Shown here: in pieces, positions 33,009-43,525 of the stretch
Numbering within the stretch: position 1 is the first letter of the stretch
How the letters are laid out: each line of letters opens with the position of its first letter
NCBI GenBank assembly: GCA_023213395.1
Contig: CM041465.1
Span: 49,421,741-49,485,740 of the forward strand
From: Cycas panzhihuaensis
Lineage: Eukaryota > Cycadophyta
DNA: 64,000 nt
Direction: 5' to 3'
Translations under genes and position numbers: made by a program
The notes under the pieces: model-generated
Told to the model about the DNA's origin: nothing
The model's input: only the letters and a program-made list of their open reading frames with translations
The model's database searches: none

Positions 33009-33902
33009 ATGGCGAAACTGATGAGTGCAAAGTTCGAGGTGGAGAAATTCAATGGCAAGAACAACTTCGAGTTGTGGAAGCTAAAAGCGTACGATATTCT
33101 TCTACAGCAGGGTTTGTACAAAGCCCTTGCAGGAAAATCGAAGAAACCCACGGGAATGGACGATGATGAATGGGATGATTTAGACAAAAAGGCACTTAGC
33201 ACAATACAATTGTGCTTAGCAGATGAAGTTTTATTTAACATCGCAGGGGAGCAGATAACAACAGGATTATGGACCCGGTTGGAAGGCCTGTATATGACCA
33301 AATCAATAACGAACTGAATCTACCTAAAGAGGCAACTGCACTCGTTACGGATGAAGGAAGGTACAAAAATTACTGACCATTTAAATATTTTCAATACTCT
33401 TATTTGTCAATTGACTAGTATTGATGTTAAAATTGAGGATGAAGACAAAGGCGATTTACTGTTATGCTCATTACCTGAATCTTGGGATAATATTGTCACC
33501 TCAATCAGTTTTAGCACTACAGATGAATTGGAATATGACTCTATTGTGAGTGCTTTGCTAATGGAAGAAGTTCAGAGGAAGTCTAGTCTTGAAACCTCCA
33601 CACCAGAAGCCATGACAGTAAGGGGTAGAACGTTTGAGAGAGGACAAAACTCCAGGGATACATCGAGATCCAAGTCAAAGAGCAAAAAGAGTAAGCTCAG
33701 GTGTTGGCATTGTAATAAGACCGGTCACCTCAAGAAGGATTGTTACAAAAGGAAGGAGTTCCAGAAAAAGGAAGATCCTGCCAAGGAGGCAAATCAGGTG
33801 GAGTCAAATGAAGGTATGGATGATGATGTCTTGGTTGCTTATAATGTTTCTCATTATCACCATGACTGGTTATTAAGGGAAATGAAGTTTCTTGTAAGAT
33901 AG
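33009..33902 (+). pseudogene. Copia-3 gag with one in-frame stop
   Basis: Gag forms the particle that packages element RNA. The start ATG at 33009 gives MAKLMSAKFEVEKFNG, a Tnt1-type gag beginning; the upstream in-frame ATG at 32985 is less typical. The frame runs through LWKLKAYDILLQQGL and WTRLEGLYMTKS to a TGA at 33315-33317. The same frame then resumes (LKRQLHSLRMKEGTKI, SLPESWDNI) to the zinc knuckle CWHCNKTGHLKKDC at 33702-33743, which is intact. A single nonsense codon therefore separates two otherwise good halves. The frame ends at 33902, just past a broken protease start. Confidence 0.93.
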
Positions 33903-34143
33903 TGGGCATTGGTAGCATCAAAATTAAGATGTTCAATGGGGTAGTTAGAACATTAACTGAGGTTAGACATGTACCTGATTTGAAAAGGAACCTGATTTCC
34001 TTGGGTGAATTAGATTCGAGTGGTTTTAAGCATACAGGTCATGAAGGAGTCCTAAAGGTGTCAAAGGGCGCCTTGGTTATTATGAAAGCCTTAAAGAGAG
34101 GAAATCTTTATATTTTAGTGGGAATGCGGATGTCGACCAAGTA
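33860..34143 (+). pseudogene. Copia-3 protease remnant lacking the active site
   Basis: The gag frame ends with a HDWLL motif, the residues normally just before the DSGAS active site. The sequence jumps near 33877 in another frame to GNEVSCKIVGIGSIKIK, the block normally about 30 residues later. The open piece 33902-34144 then reads TEVRHVPDLKRNLISLGELD, typical of the Copia protease carboxyl part. The catalytic Asp and flap start are deleted, so no maturation activity is possible. Confidence 0.85.
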
Positions 34144-34746
34144 GTTACTGACAAAGACTACGTAAGATCCTCCGCCTATGGCATTAAAGACTTGGGCACA
34201 TGAGTGAGAAAGGACTTAAGGTCTTGATAAAGCTGTAGTTACTTCCTAACTTGTAGCTTTCAGATTTGGCTTTCTGTAAACATTGTGTTTTTAGAAAACA
34301 GTGTAGACTCAGGTTTAAAGTAGGGAGTCACACTAGTAAAGGCGTTATGGATTACATACATTCAGATGTATGGGGACCAACCCCTAAAATATCTTGTGGA
34401 GGATCATTGTATTTTGTCACATTTATAGATGATTACTCCAAGAAGGTATGGGTCTATTTTTTGAAAAGGAAATCTAAAGTTTTCAGTGTGTTTAAGCAGT
34501 TCAAGGCTTTAGTTGAGAACAGTACTGGTAAGACAATCAAATGTTTAAGAACTAACAATGGAGGTGAGTTCAACTCCTTGGAATTTGAGAACTATTGCAG
34601 AGAAGCTGGGATCGAAAGACACAAGACCACTAGCTACACTCCACAGCAAAATGGCATTGCTGAGCGCATGAATAGGACACTCCTGGAAAGAGCAAGAAGC
34701 ATGCTAAGTAATGTAGGAGTGGGCGAGGCTTCAGGCGTGTCAAGCG
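34144..34746 (+). pseudogene. Copia-3 pre-integrase and integrase 5' half, inactivated
   Basis: A pre-integrase block (RLGHMSEKGLKVL near 34190-34225) with stops is followed by an open frame at 34266-34757. The HHCC-type CKHCVFRKQ is near 34278. The core has HSDVWGP (first Asp present), FIDDYSKKVWVYF and an LRTNNGGEF motif. The second catalytic Asp of the DDE triad is Asn (AAC, 34554-34556). QQNGIAERMNRTLLERARSM keeps the Glu. The frame is damaged by a small deletion at about 34728 and then interrupted by the Gypsy element at 34752. Confidence 0.92.
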
Positions 34747-34751
34747 ACTTG

Positions 34752-35129
34752 TGTTGAGGATCAACCCTAACTTACCTTCTCTTATATTCTCTTATATCTT
34801 GTACTTCTTCTCTCTCTTATATCTTTATTTCTTCTACTTCTTCCCTTTCTTAATATCCCACATGCATAAGTAGAAGGTTGTGTAGTGGTCATTGAGCACT
34901 ATATATATTCATGTAATATCCCACATGCATAAGGAGGAGGTTGAGTAGTAAGCATAGAGACATATATATATTTGTGTAATCCTTAGAGTATGATATCTTG
35001 AATATCATTGTTATTTGCATGTAATTGGGAGGTTGCCCCCTCGAAGGGTATTGCAATATAAGTGCTCTTTTGGAGTTATTTGCTTATTATATTGGTGTGT
35101 AATTATCATTAAGGAGTGGTATCCTACCA
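34752..35129 (+). repeat. 5' LTR of the Gypsy element
   Basis: 378 bp, TGTTGAGGATC to TATCCTACCA. It contains a direct tandem repeat of about 63 bp (34852-34914 and 34915-34977), each unit starting AATATCCCACATGCATAAG. Confidence 0.93.
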
Positions 35130-35131
35130 AG

Positions 35132-35146
35132 TGGTATCAGAGCGGT
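35132..35146 (+). other. Primer binding site of the Gypsy element
   Basis: TGGTATCAGAGCGGT, complementary to the initiator tRNA-Met 3' end, 2 nt after the LTR. Confidence 0.92.
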
Positions 35147-36013
35147 CGATCCATTCCTTGTGGGAAAGTCAAGGTACTAAATAATTAATTTTTTCCATTA
35201 TTTTTTTCTCATTAGTACCTATTCTCATTTGATTTCCATTTAGTTACCTTACTTTTTGGGGGTAGATAACACTGTAATCGGGCATTACTCCTAACACGCC
35301 TTTAGGTTCTCTTTTGCATTTAGATAGAGACCGTGTACTGGGGGTCTATAAATATCACGAGGATCTGTCGTTTTGGGCTAAGCGCATTGTGGCTTTTCCG
35401 TCCCTTGTGTGAAGGACTGGAGATCACACTCCTGAATCAAGCCTTATCTGAGAACTCGGCTCTGCATTGTGCCTCCATGTACCTGTGGGTATATAGGAGG
35501 ACCCCCTAGATAGGCCTTCCTAGTATAGGTAACCATAGGAAACCTATTGATCGTCTGCAATTTGTAGTGCACTAAGGTGGCGGTTAGCCAGGAAGTTACT
35601 TTCCACGTACCCTAGAGACGGGGTAGTACAACTACAGAGTAGAGCATTTGCCTCTGTAAGTTGATACTATTTACATCTGGGATAAGTATATCGGAGGGCC
35701 TACAAACCAGACAAGCCCATACCTAGTGTACCTGGTCAGTCTATTAGTGGGTTGTGCGCACTTAGTCGGTCAGTGAGTCAGTCATCATCTATTTGTTAAA
35801 TCGAGTGTCTCTAGCCAGGCTGTCATCAGTTCTTGCGCACATAGTCTGTCAGCCAACCAGTGCCCAAAAAAGCAAAAAAGCAAAAAACAGCAAAAAAAAA
35901 AAAAAAGTCAATCCATATTGCCTCATATTGGGGATAACAGTCTATAGACACCCCGTCAAATCCTTTTCAGTCACATTTACCAACCAAGATTCCAACTTAG
36001 GTCTTGTGGACTA
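35147..36013 (+). other. Untranslated leader of the Gypsy element
   Basis: An 867 bp leader between PBS and gag with higher G+C than the surroundings. It contains an A-rich stretch (35869-35906). The frame 35793-36014 looks like leader sequence, since it ends at the gag start and has no domain. Confidence 0.7.
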
Positions 36014-36887
36014 ATGGCCCCTAAGATGAACCCAAGTTGGACCCAAGATCTCAATGATGTTGTTTCACAACTTCGAGAAGATATATTACAAATCCAGAAT
36101 GACTTTAATGAAAATTTTGAAGCAGTAATGCTAGAGCTCACATCCATGAAACCTCTTAAGGAAGAAAAGAATGATCTTGACGATACTACTCACATAGGTG
36201 GGGGTCACTTCGCTAAAGAAGATGAAGGTAATGATGGTAGGTGCTTTCGTCCAAACTTCCTTCCCAAGGTAGAAATCAAGAAGTTCAATGGCACGGATAT
36301 GTACGGATCACCCAAATGGAACAATACTTTTCTCTTCATCAAGTTCCAACAGATAAGAAGATCCCTCTTGCTTCTTTACACATGGAAACTGAACCCTACC
36401 AATGGTACCAATGGGTCATGAAAATAATTGATGGGCTTAGTTATCAATGGGAGGGTTTTGTCAAGGATCTTATAGCTCAATATGACAGTACCTGGGATCA
36501 GGACCACTTTAACCAGTTAGCTAAAGTTAGACAGGAGGGGACTTTCAACTTATCTGACAGAATACCAACGTCTCTCCACAAGGGTTGATGGTCTTTGTTA
36601 GGATAAATTACTTGAGCTATACATTGGTGGGTTCTGAGATGACATCGGACATGAGTTGCGACTCTTAAAACCCGATAACATCTCTGACTATTAATTTTGC
36701 TTGACACATTGAAGCAAAAATAAGGCATCGACCCCCAACGAACATTTCGAGCGACCACAATTTCGGGTTCACGGTATCGACGAATGACTTCCCAAGAGAT
36801 GGATGAGAAAGCGATTGAAAGGGTTATGTTTTCGTTGTAACCAAAAGTGGAATAAAGACCATAAGTGTCTGAGCAGCTTATTTATAA
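36014..36887 (+). pseudogene. Gypsy gag, frameshifted
   Basis: Starts MAPKMNPSWTQDLNDVV at 36014, a good start after the leader. A frameshift near 36300 moves the gag core to 36241-36588 (TQMEQYFSLHQV, YQWYQWVMKI, YQWEGFVKDLIAQYD), the usual Ty3 gag pattern. A zinc knuckle CFRCNQKWNKDHKC follows near 36830-36872 in yet another frame. At least two frameshifts and a stop at 36586-36588 break the protein. Confidence 0.88.
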
Positions 36888-37440
36888 TTGAGGATGTTCA
36901 AGATGAGGAACCAAGATGAAGAAGCCTCATTAGAGCCAGAAAATAATGATTGTGACCCACCTGAGGAGGAAGAAGAAGATACTGCTACTATATCTGTGCA
37001 TGCCCTAGTTGGAATTGCAGCCCCTCAGACACTCAAACTTATTGGATACATTAAGAAAAGGAAGGTGGTTGTCCTCATAGATTCTGGGAGCACCCATAAT
37101 TTCATTAATCGGAAACTTGGTAAAGAACTCAACTGTTTTCCATATCCTATCAAAAATTTTCAGGTTATGGTGGCTAATGGAGGGACACTCGCTTGTGGAG
37201 GAAAATGTCACAATATCAAGTTACAAATGGGTGACTATCACCTCTCCACTTCTATGTATGCCATTCTTGTTGGAGGAGTTGATGTTGTATTAGGGGTACA
37301 ATAGCTCAAACCACTAGGGACCATTCAACTAAATATGCAAGAGCTCTTCATCTGATTTATCAAGGAATTGACTATCAATTGAATGTGATCATTCCTCCAC
37401 CGACCCAAATCATCGACTCACCTTTGTATGGAGAGGCTTG
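36888..37440 (+). pseudogene. Gypsy retropepsin-like protease
   Basis: The open frame 36888-37304 contains an acidic linker, then VVVLIDSGSTHNFI with the catalytic DSG at 37080-37088 intact and the later VDVVLGVQ block. The frame stops at 37302-37304, where the family has a WL motif, and continues with stops toward RT. The protease core itself looks undamaged. Confidence 0.88.
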
Positions 37441-38975
37441 TTAAAAAGGGTGGTACAGGAATCATTGCCAAATGTTATGCTCTAGAAGGTCAAGAACTTC
37501 CAATGAAGGGACATTCTCCAAGATGATGGTATACCAAATGACTTAAAATTGGTACTTCACCGCCATAACCAGGTCTTTCAAGATATTCCTCAAGGTCTTC
37601 CCCCAGTACGTGACCAAGATCATAGCATTGACCTGGTAGTTGGAAGTAATCCTCCTTGTATTCGACCATACCGGTATCCCTACCAGCAAAAGAATGAAAT
37701 TGAATGACTAGTTCAAGAACTCCTTAATGCTGGTATTATTAGGGAAAGTAAAAGCACTTTTTCTGCCCTAGTGATTTTAGTAAGAAAAAAGGATGGCTCA
37801 TTTCACATGTGTGTAGACTACCGCGAGCTCAATAAGATAACCATCAAGGATAAATTTCCTATACCAGTTATTGATGAACTCTTGGATGAACTCCATGGAG
37901 CAATGTTCTTCACATCATTGGACTTATGATCAGGATACCATCAAATCAGGATCAAAGCAGAGGATGTTCATAAAACTACATTTCGTACACATGAACGTCA
38001 CTATGAATTTTTAGTCATACCATTTGGCTTGACTAATGCTCCATCCACCTTTCAAGGACTCATGAATAAACTCTTTCGACCTTACTTAAGGAAGTTCATG
38101 TTAGTATTTTTTTATGACATTTTGATCTCCAACGTGCGTGGGAAGACCATCTTGACATGTTGATAAGGCATTACGGTGCTTGCAGACAACCGACTTTATG
38201 CAAAAAATTAAAATGTCAATTTGGGCAAATGAAATAGAATATTTGGGCCATATCATCTCTCAAGAAGGAGTCAAGGTGAATCCTAAGAAAATAGCAGTTA
38301 TTGCAAACTGGCCTAAACCAAAAACATCAAGGGCCTTCGTGGATTCTTAGGAATCACAGGATATTATCGAAAGTTTGTTCAAGGCTATGCAAGGATTACT
38401 TCCCCTTTAATCAATTTGTTAAAAAAGGATTCTTTTCATTGGAATGATAAGGCCTCTGAAGCATTTGAACACCTAAAGGCGGCTTTAACTACCACACCGA
38501 TCCTTGCAACACGGACTTTACAAAGACCTTCACCATTGAATGTGATGCATCGGGGCAAGGCATTGGAGCAGTCTTAATGCAAGAAGGAAAACCTTTGGCT
38601 TTTGAAAGTCATCGACTTACACTCAAGGAACAAGTCAAGTCCACCTATGAGAAGGAGATGTTAGCAATTATTCATCTTTGTTAGGAAATGGTGACAATAT
38701 TTATTGGGAACACATTTCCAAATTAAAACAGACCATGATAGCTTAAAATATTTCCTATCTCAAAGGACATCATCTGAGGAACAACAAAAATGGGTCACCA
38801 AAATGCAAGCTTTTGACTTTGAAATAATATATAAAAAAGGCAAGGATAATATAGCTACTGATGCTTTATCTCGTAAAGAAGAAGACTCTGCACTATATTC
38901 TATCACAACAGTCAATCCCTCTTGGATAGCAGTCACCAAGCAAGAATGGGATGAGGACTCCTTTACAAAGTAGAT
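37441..38975 (+). pseudogene. Gypsy reverse transcriptase and RNase H, inactivated
   Basis: RT motifs run in one frame from about 37570: [37 protein letters not shown], then a TGA (37927-37929) where Arg is usual, then SGYHQIRI and [11 protein letters not shown]. The catalytic FDD box reads FYDI at 38110-38121, with TAT (Tyr) for the first Asp. Frameshifts follow near 38135 and 38320. RNase H is readable as [15 protein letters not shown], shifting near 38510 and 38680. It ends with the open frame 38704-38973 (QIKTDHDSLKYFL, DNIATDALSRK). Confidence 0.9.
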
Positions 38976-39900
38976 CATTCAAGACCTTCAAGCTGGAGTA
39001 GGGCATTCAACCCATTATACATGGTCTTCAAATATTCTCTGGTATAAGAATCGAATATATATATGCCCTCACTCTAGCCTTAAGGAGCAAATTTTACATG
39101 ATGCACATGCCTCTCCAACAATGAGTCACTCGGGGTTCCTACGAACATACCACCGCTTAAAACAGTCTTTCTTTTGGAAGGGACAAAAAGGAGATGTAAA
39201 GAGATATGTTTCCTCATGTGAAATTTGTCAACGACATAAGATGTAAGCAGTCAAGTCTCCAAGATTGCTGCAACCCCTTCCCATACCAAATCAACGATGG
39301 GAAGAAATTTCTATGGACTTCCTCATGGGTGCACTTGAAGTCAGAAGGAAAAGATGCTATACTGGTGGTTGTTGATAGGCTAACTAAATATGCTCACTTT
39401 TGTGGCATTTAGGCCACATATAAGGCAAAGCAAATTGCTGAGGTCTTTTTAAAGGATATACACAGGTTACACGGCATGCCCAAATATATAGTCAGTGATC
39501 GAGATCCCAAGTTTACGATAACTCGGATGTAACTCTTCCATCTACTTGGTACTAAACTAACAATGAGCTCAGCCTACCATCCACAAACAGATGGACAAAC
39601 TGAGGTGGTTAATAAGTGCCTTGAAGGATACCTTCAGTGTTATGCTTCAGATAAGTAGGGGCAGTGGCATCATTGGCTTCCTTTAGCAGAATGGTGGTAT
39701 AATACAACCTATCATGCATCAGTAGGAATGACTCCATTCTAAGTATTATATGGCTATGAACCACCCACACTTAAAAATTATGCCATAATCAGTTCTAAGG
39801 TTCAAACAGTCGAAGACCACATCCAACAAACAACACATATTCTTAAGCTACTCAAGGAAAATTTGAACCTTGCACAAAATCGGATGAAACAATAGGCAGA
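38976..39900 (+). pseudogene. Gypsy integrase, inactivated
   Basis: The zinc-binding HHCC domain (HDAHASPTMSHSGFL, then CEICQRHK near 39216-39240) ends in a stop. In the core all three acidic residues are still readable: SMDFL near 39310, SDRDPKF near 39497 and [10 protein letters not shown] near 39590. Stops lie at 39410-39412 and near 39530, 39657 and 39740. The product would insert element DNA into the genome; it cannot be made here. Confidence 0.9.
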
Positions 39901-40345
39901 TAAAGGGCGAAGTGAACGAGCGTTTCAACCAGGTGATTGGGTATACATACAGTTGCAACTATATAAGCATGAATCTCTCAAACGGAATGGGCAACATAAG
40001 TTACAACCTCAATTTTATGGGCCTTACAAAATTCTCAAGAAGATTAGTGAAGTTGCATATGCCTTGGACTTACCACCACTATCAACGATCCATAATGTCT
40101 TTCATGTTTCATGTCTCAAGAAGGCAATTGGGCAACAAGTACAAGTTCAAACAGAATTACCTATATTAAATGAGGAGGGGCAACTTCAACTCATTCCAGA
40201 ATGTATCATCGACCGAAGAATTCGACATCTACGATCCAGACAAATCATTGAGTATCTCATCAAATGGAAACAACTTCCGCGAGAAGATGCAACCTCGGAG
40301 AATGAACAATTTATCCTAGAGCACCCTAAGATCACCAAGCTTTGA
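39901..40345 (+). pseudogene. Gypsy integrase C-terminus with chromodomain
   Basis: The frame 39953-40345 is open for 130 residues. It has the GPY/F-like block (LQPQFYGPYKILKKI), HNVFHVSCLKK, then a chromodomain-like end (DRRIRHLRSRQIIEYLIKWK and LPREDATSENEQF). Chromodomains in chromoviruses bind modified histones and steer insertion into heterochromatin (family knowledge). It ends 28 bp before the 3' LTR. Confidence 0.88.
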
Positions 40346-40373
40346 GGGCAAAGCTTTTTTAAGGGGGGGACTT

Positions 40374-40754
40374 TGTTAGGGATCCAACCCCTAACTTACC
40401 TTCTCTTATATTCTCTTATATCTTGTACTTCTTCTCTCTCTTATATCTTTATTTCTTCTACTTCTTCCCTTTTCTTAATATCCCACATGCATAAGTAGAA
40501 GGTTGTGTAGTGGTCATTGAGCACTATATATATTCATGTAATATCCCACATGCATAAGGAGGCGATTGAGTAGTAAGCATAGAGACATATATATATTTGT
40601 GTAATCCTTAGAGTATGATATCTTGAATATCATTGTTATTTGCATGTAATTGGGAGGTTGCCCCCTCAAAGCGTATTGCAATATAAGTGCTCTTTTGGAG
40701 TTATTTGCTTATTATATTGGTGTGTAATTATCATTAAGGAGTGGTATCCTACCA
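40374..40754 (+). repeat. 3' LTR of the Gypsy element
   Basis: 381 bp, TGTTAGGGATCC to TATCCTACCA. It is nearly identical to 34752-35129. Confidence 0.93.
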
Positions 40755-40759
40755 GCTTG

Positions 40760-41040
40760 TTATATGGTAAACAGGTCACCATCAGTTGCAATAGATTGTA
40801 AGATTCCTAAAGAGGTATGGACTGGACATCCATGTGATTATTCAAATTTAAAAGTTTTTGGTTGTGATGCTTATGCAGGTGACAAAAGTAAACGTTCAAA
40901 ATTAGAACCAAAATCCAAGAGATATATCTTTGTTGGTTATGGTGATAAGGATGGTGTGAAGGGATACAGGTTGTGGGATCCTCGCCCACAAAATCACCAT
41001 TAAGAGATGTCATATTTGATGAATCTCCTTGTAAAATCGA
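40760..41040 (+). pseudogene. Copia-3 integrase 3' half
   Basis: The continuation after the Gypsy insertion: CYMVNRSPSVAIDCKIP, then KVFGCDAYAG and YIFVGYGDKDGVKGYRLWD, the usual Copia integrase carboxyl region. The frame 40764-41003 ends in a shift. It joins the 34266-34746 half across the target duplication. Confidence 0.9.
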
Positions 41041-41279
41041 GATAGTGTAGAAGTGAAATGAAACAGAGGCGGCCAAGATAAACATCAACAAGTTAAGTTT
41101 AAAATGCAGCCATATGTGGAATCAAAAGAGCATGAAGATCTTTTTGAAGATGAATCAGCAGCAGATTCACAGGAGTATGTGGATACTCCTCGCCTTGATT
41201 AGAAGATCTACACAGTCGGTCATCCACCTAGCAATGTATAGCCCTTCTATTTCTATTGCTTTAGTTTCATGATGGTGAG

Positions 41280-42830
41280 CCCACATGTTATCGAGCGATA
41301 GATGATATCCATGGAGAGAAGTGGATAAGGGCTATGTAGGAAGAGATAGATGCCTTGAAGAAAAATCATTCATGGGACTTGGTAGAACTTCCACATGGCG
41401 GGAAGGCATTGATTGCGGTGGGTTTTCAAAAGAAAACGGATGTTGATAGAAAGGTTGATAAATCTGAGGGCACGTTGGTGGCAAAGGCTTTGCCTGAAGC
41501 AGGTATTGACTTTCATGAGATCTTTTCACCAGTTGTTAAACTTGTTTCAATTCGAGTGCTATTAGCATTGGTAGCTTCTCTGAATTTGGAGTTGGAGCAG
41601 TTAGATGTAAAAATAACTTTTCTACATGGAGATTTAGATGAGGAGATCTATATGGATCAACCAAAGGGGTTTGTACAAGATGGTAGGAAAAGACTTGTTT
41701 GCAGGCTCAGGAAATCATTGTATGGCCTGAAGTAATCACCCAGGCAGTGGTACAAGAAGTTTGATGCCTTGATGGAGAGCCAAATTTTCAAAAGAAGTGA
41801 GTATGATCATTGTGTTTACTTCAAATTTATGGACAATGGCTTATTCATTATCTTAGTGTTATATGTTGATGACATGCTGGTTACAAGCAAGAGCATGGTA
41901 GAAATCAATAAGCTAAAGGCTCAATTGGCTAGGACTTTTGATATGAAGGATCTAGGAGCTGCAAAACAAATCTTAGGCATGGAGATACACAGAGATAGGA
42001 AAAGTGGTAAGCTATGGTTATCACAGCAGAAATATGTGGAGAAGGTGCTAACCAGGTTTGGGATGGCAAATGTGAAACCAGTGAGTATCCCTTTAGCTTC
42101 CCACTTCAAGCTTTCATCTAATATGAGTCCTAGTAGTGAAGAAGAAAAGGCTTATATGTCTCGTGTGCCTTATGCCAGTGTAGTAGGAAGTTTAACGTAT
42201 GCCATGGTATGTACAAGACTTGATATTTCACATGCAGTCGGTGTAGTTAGCAGGTTTATGGCAAAATCAGGAAAGGAGCATTGGGTTGCAGTGAAATGGA
42301 TGCTTCGGTATTTGAGAGGCACTAGTGATTACTCCATCACCTTTGGAGGTACAGGAAATCAGGTTTGTGGATATGTCAATTCAGATTTTGCAGGAGATTT
42401 AGACAAAAGAAGGTCTACTTCAGGTTATGTTTTCACTCTTGCAAATGGTCTAGTTAGTTGGATGTCCAAATTGCAGAGCATAATTGCACTATCAACCACA
42501 GAAACTGAATATATTGTTGCAGCACATGCTTGTAAAGAAGTAATCGATTCTGAGGTCTATTGGTTGAGCTTGGAAGGAGACAAGAAAATGTAAAGGTATT
42601 TTGTGATAGTCAAAGTGTTATTTACCTAGCTAAGAATCCAGCTTATCAAAGTAGAACAAAGCATATTACTCTAAAGTACCATTTTGTTAGACAGGTTGTG
42701 GAAGCAAGTGGAGTGGCACTTGAGAAGATTCACACCAATCAGAATTGTGCTGATATATTCACTAAACCAGTACCATTAGAGAAGTTCAAATGGTGTTTGA
42801 CTTCTCTTGGCTTGCAGAAAAGATGATGAA
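41280..42830 (+). pseudogene. Copia-3 reverse transcriptase/RNase H, near-intact
   Basis: One frame covers 41355-42593, interrupted only by a TAA at 41733-41735 (LYGLK*SPRQWY, where Gln is usual) and preceded by a TAG at 41337-41339. RT landmarks include LEQLDVKITFLHGDLDEEIY, the catalytic YVDDM at 41862-41876 and LGMEIHRDR. RNase H has VCGYVNSDFAGDLDKRRSTS and LSTTETEYI. A frameshift near 42550-42590 moves the end to 42560-42826 (VKVFCDSQSVIYLAKNPAY, NCADIFTKPV). This is the best-preserved pol gene in the window. Confidence 0.93.
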
Positions 42831-42862
42831 GGATCCAGGAAAGGTAGCGGGTAATTGTTGTC

Positions 42863-42873
42863 AAGGTGGAGAT
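42863..42873 (+). other. Polypurine tract of Copia-3
   Basis: AAGGTGGAGAT directly before the 3' LTR, the usual plus-strand primer position in Tnt1-like elements. Confidence 0.8.
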
Positions 42874-43520
42874 TGTTGGGTATTGTGACAACAATTATAG
42901 GCCTAAAATTATGGCCTATTTTTGGCGCGGTTTCCCCCCCTAATCTTTATTAGAGGGTTCTAAGGGGGGCGGGAGCCCCCCTTGGCCGAGGGGTGTGGGG
43001 GGGGTGGAACGCCCCTCGCTAGGAGGGGGTTCAGGGGCAATAGGCCCTGACCCAAAAAATTGACCATGTAAACCTTATTAAAGTGTAAAGAGAATCAGGG
43101 TCGTATAATGAAAATACCCTAGATTCTACAGTTGAGATTTTAGGTCTTGGATGTCCTCTCATGTAGCCCATTTTTAGGGCTTTTCTTATTATGTTGTAAT
43201 GTTATGCAATGTGCTATGAAGAGGGCGGCGGTTGATTGTTATTCCAGAGAGCACGTTATATCTGTGATGTACCATTTTCTCCATTCTGCAATAATAAAGA
43301 TCGATACATTTCCTGTGTGGATATTTCCCTAGCACACTGCTAGAGTTTTACCACGTTATATCAGGTGCACATGTGATGTTTGGCTTTCATTGTCTTGTTA
43401 CTGTATAATCTCAGGTTTTAAGAACTTGCATGTAATTTGTATGTTTCATTTCTGTAACTAGTTGTAAGAAAGTAATAGATCTTGGTGGCTGTTAGAGGGT
43501 TGGACCTTCTATTCTCAACA
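42874..43520 (+). repeat. 3' LTR of Copia-3
   Basis: 647 bp, TGTTGGGTATTG to CTATTCTCAACA, then AAGAG. It differs from the 5' LTR mostly in the GC-rich block at 42930-43040, plus scattered C/T and G/A changes. Confidence 0.95.
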
Positions 43521-43525
43521 AAGAG

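Larger units (their letters stand above)
34752..40754 (+). mobile_element. Ty3/Gypsy chromovirus nested in Copia-3 integrase
   Basis: LTRs 34752-35129 and 40374-40754, PBS 35132-35146, purine tract AAGGGGGGGA (40361-40370). Flanks ACTTG (34747-34751) and GCTTG (40755-40759) are a near-perfect target duplication. The internal order is gag, protease, RT, RNase H, integrase, chromodomain, which places it with chromoviruses. At 6.0 kb it is a normal full length. The frame carries many stops and shifts although the LTRs differ at only about ten positions by eye. Confidence 0.95.
32290..43520 (+). mobile_element. Copia-3, Tnt1-like Ty1/Copia element, split by a Gypsy insertion
   Basis: LTRs 32290-32935 and 42874-43520, PBS 32938-32950, purine-rich tract 42863-42873, and a perfect AAGAG target duplication (32285-32289 and 43521-43525). 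Without the Gypsy element it is about 5.2 kb, a normal Copia size. The gag-protease-integrase-RT-RNase H order is complete but inactivated. The empty site is preserved in copy 1 at about 3893-3903. Confidence 0.96.

Noticed and set aside
33634-33876. Arg-rich frame inside Copia-3 gag
   Set aside because: A shadow of the gag zinc-knuckle region in another frame.
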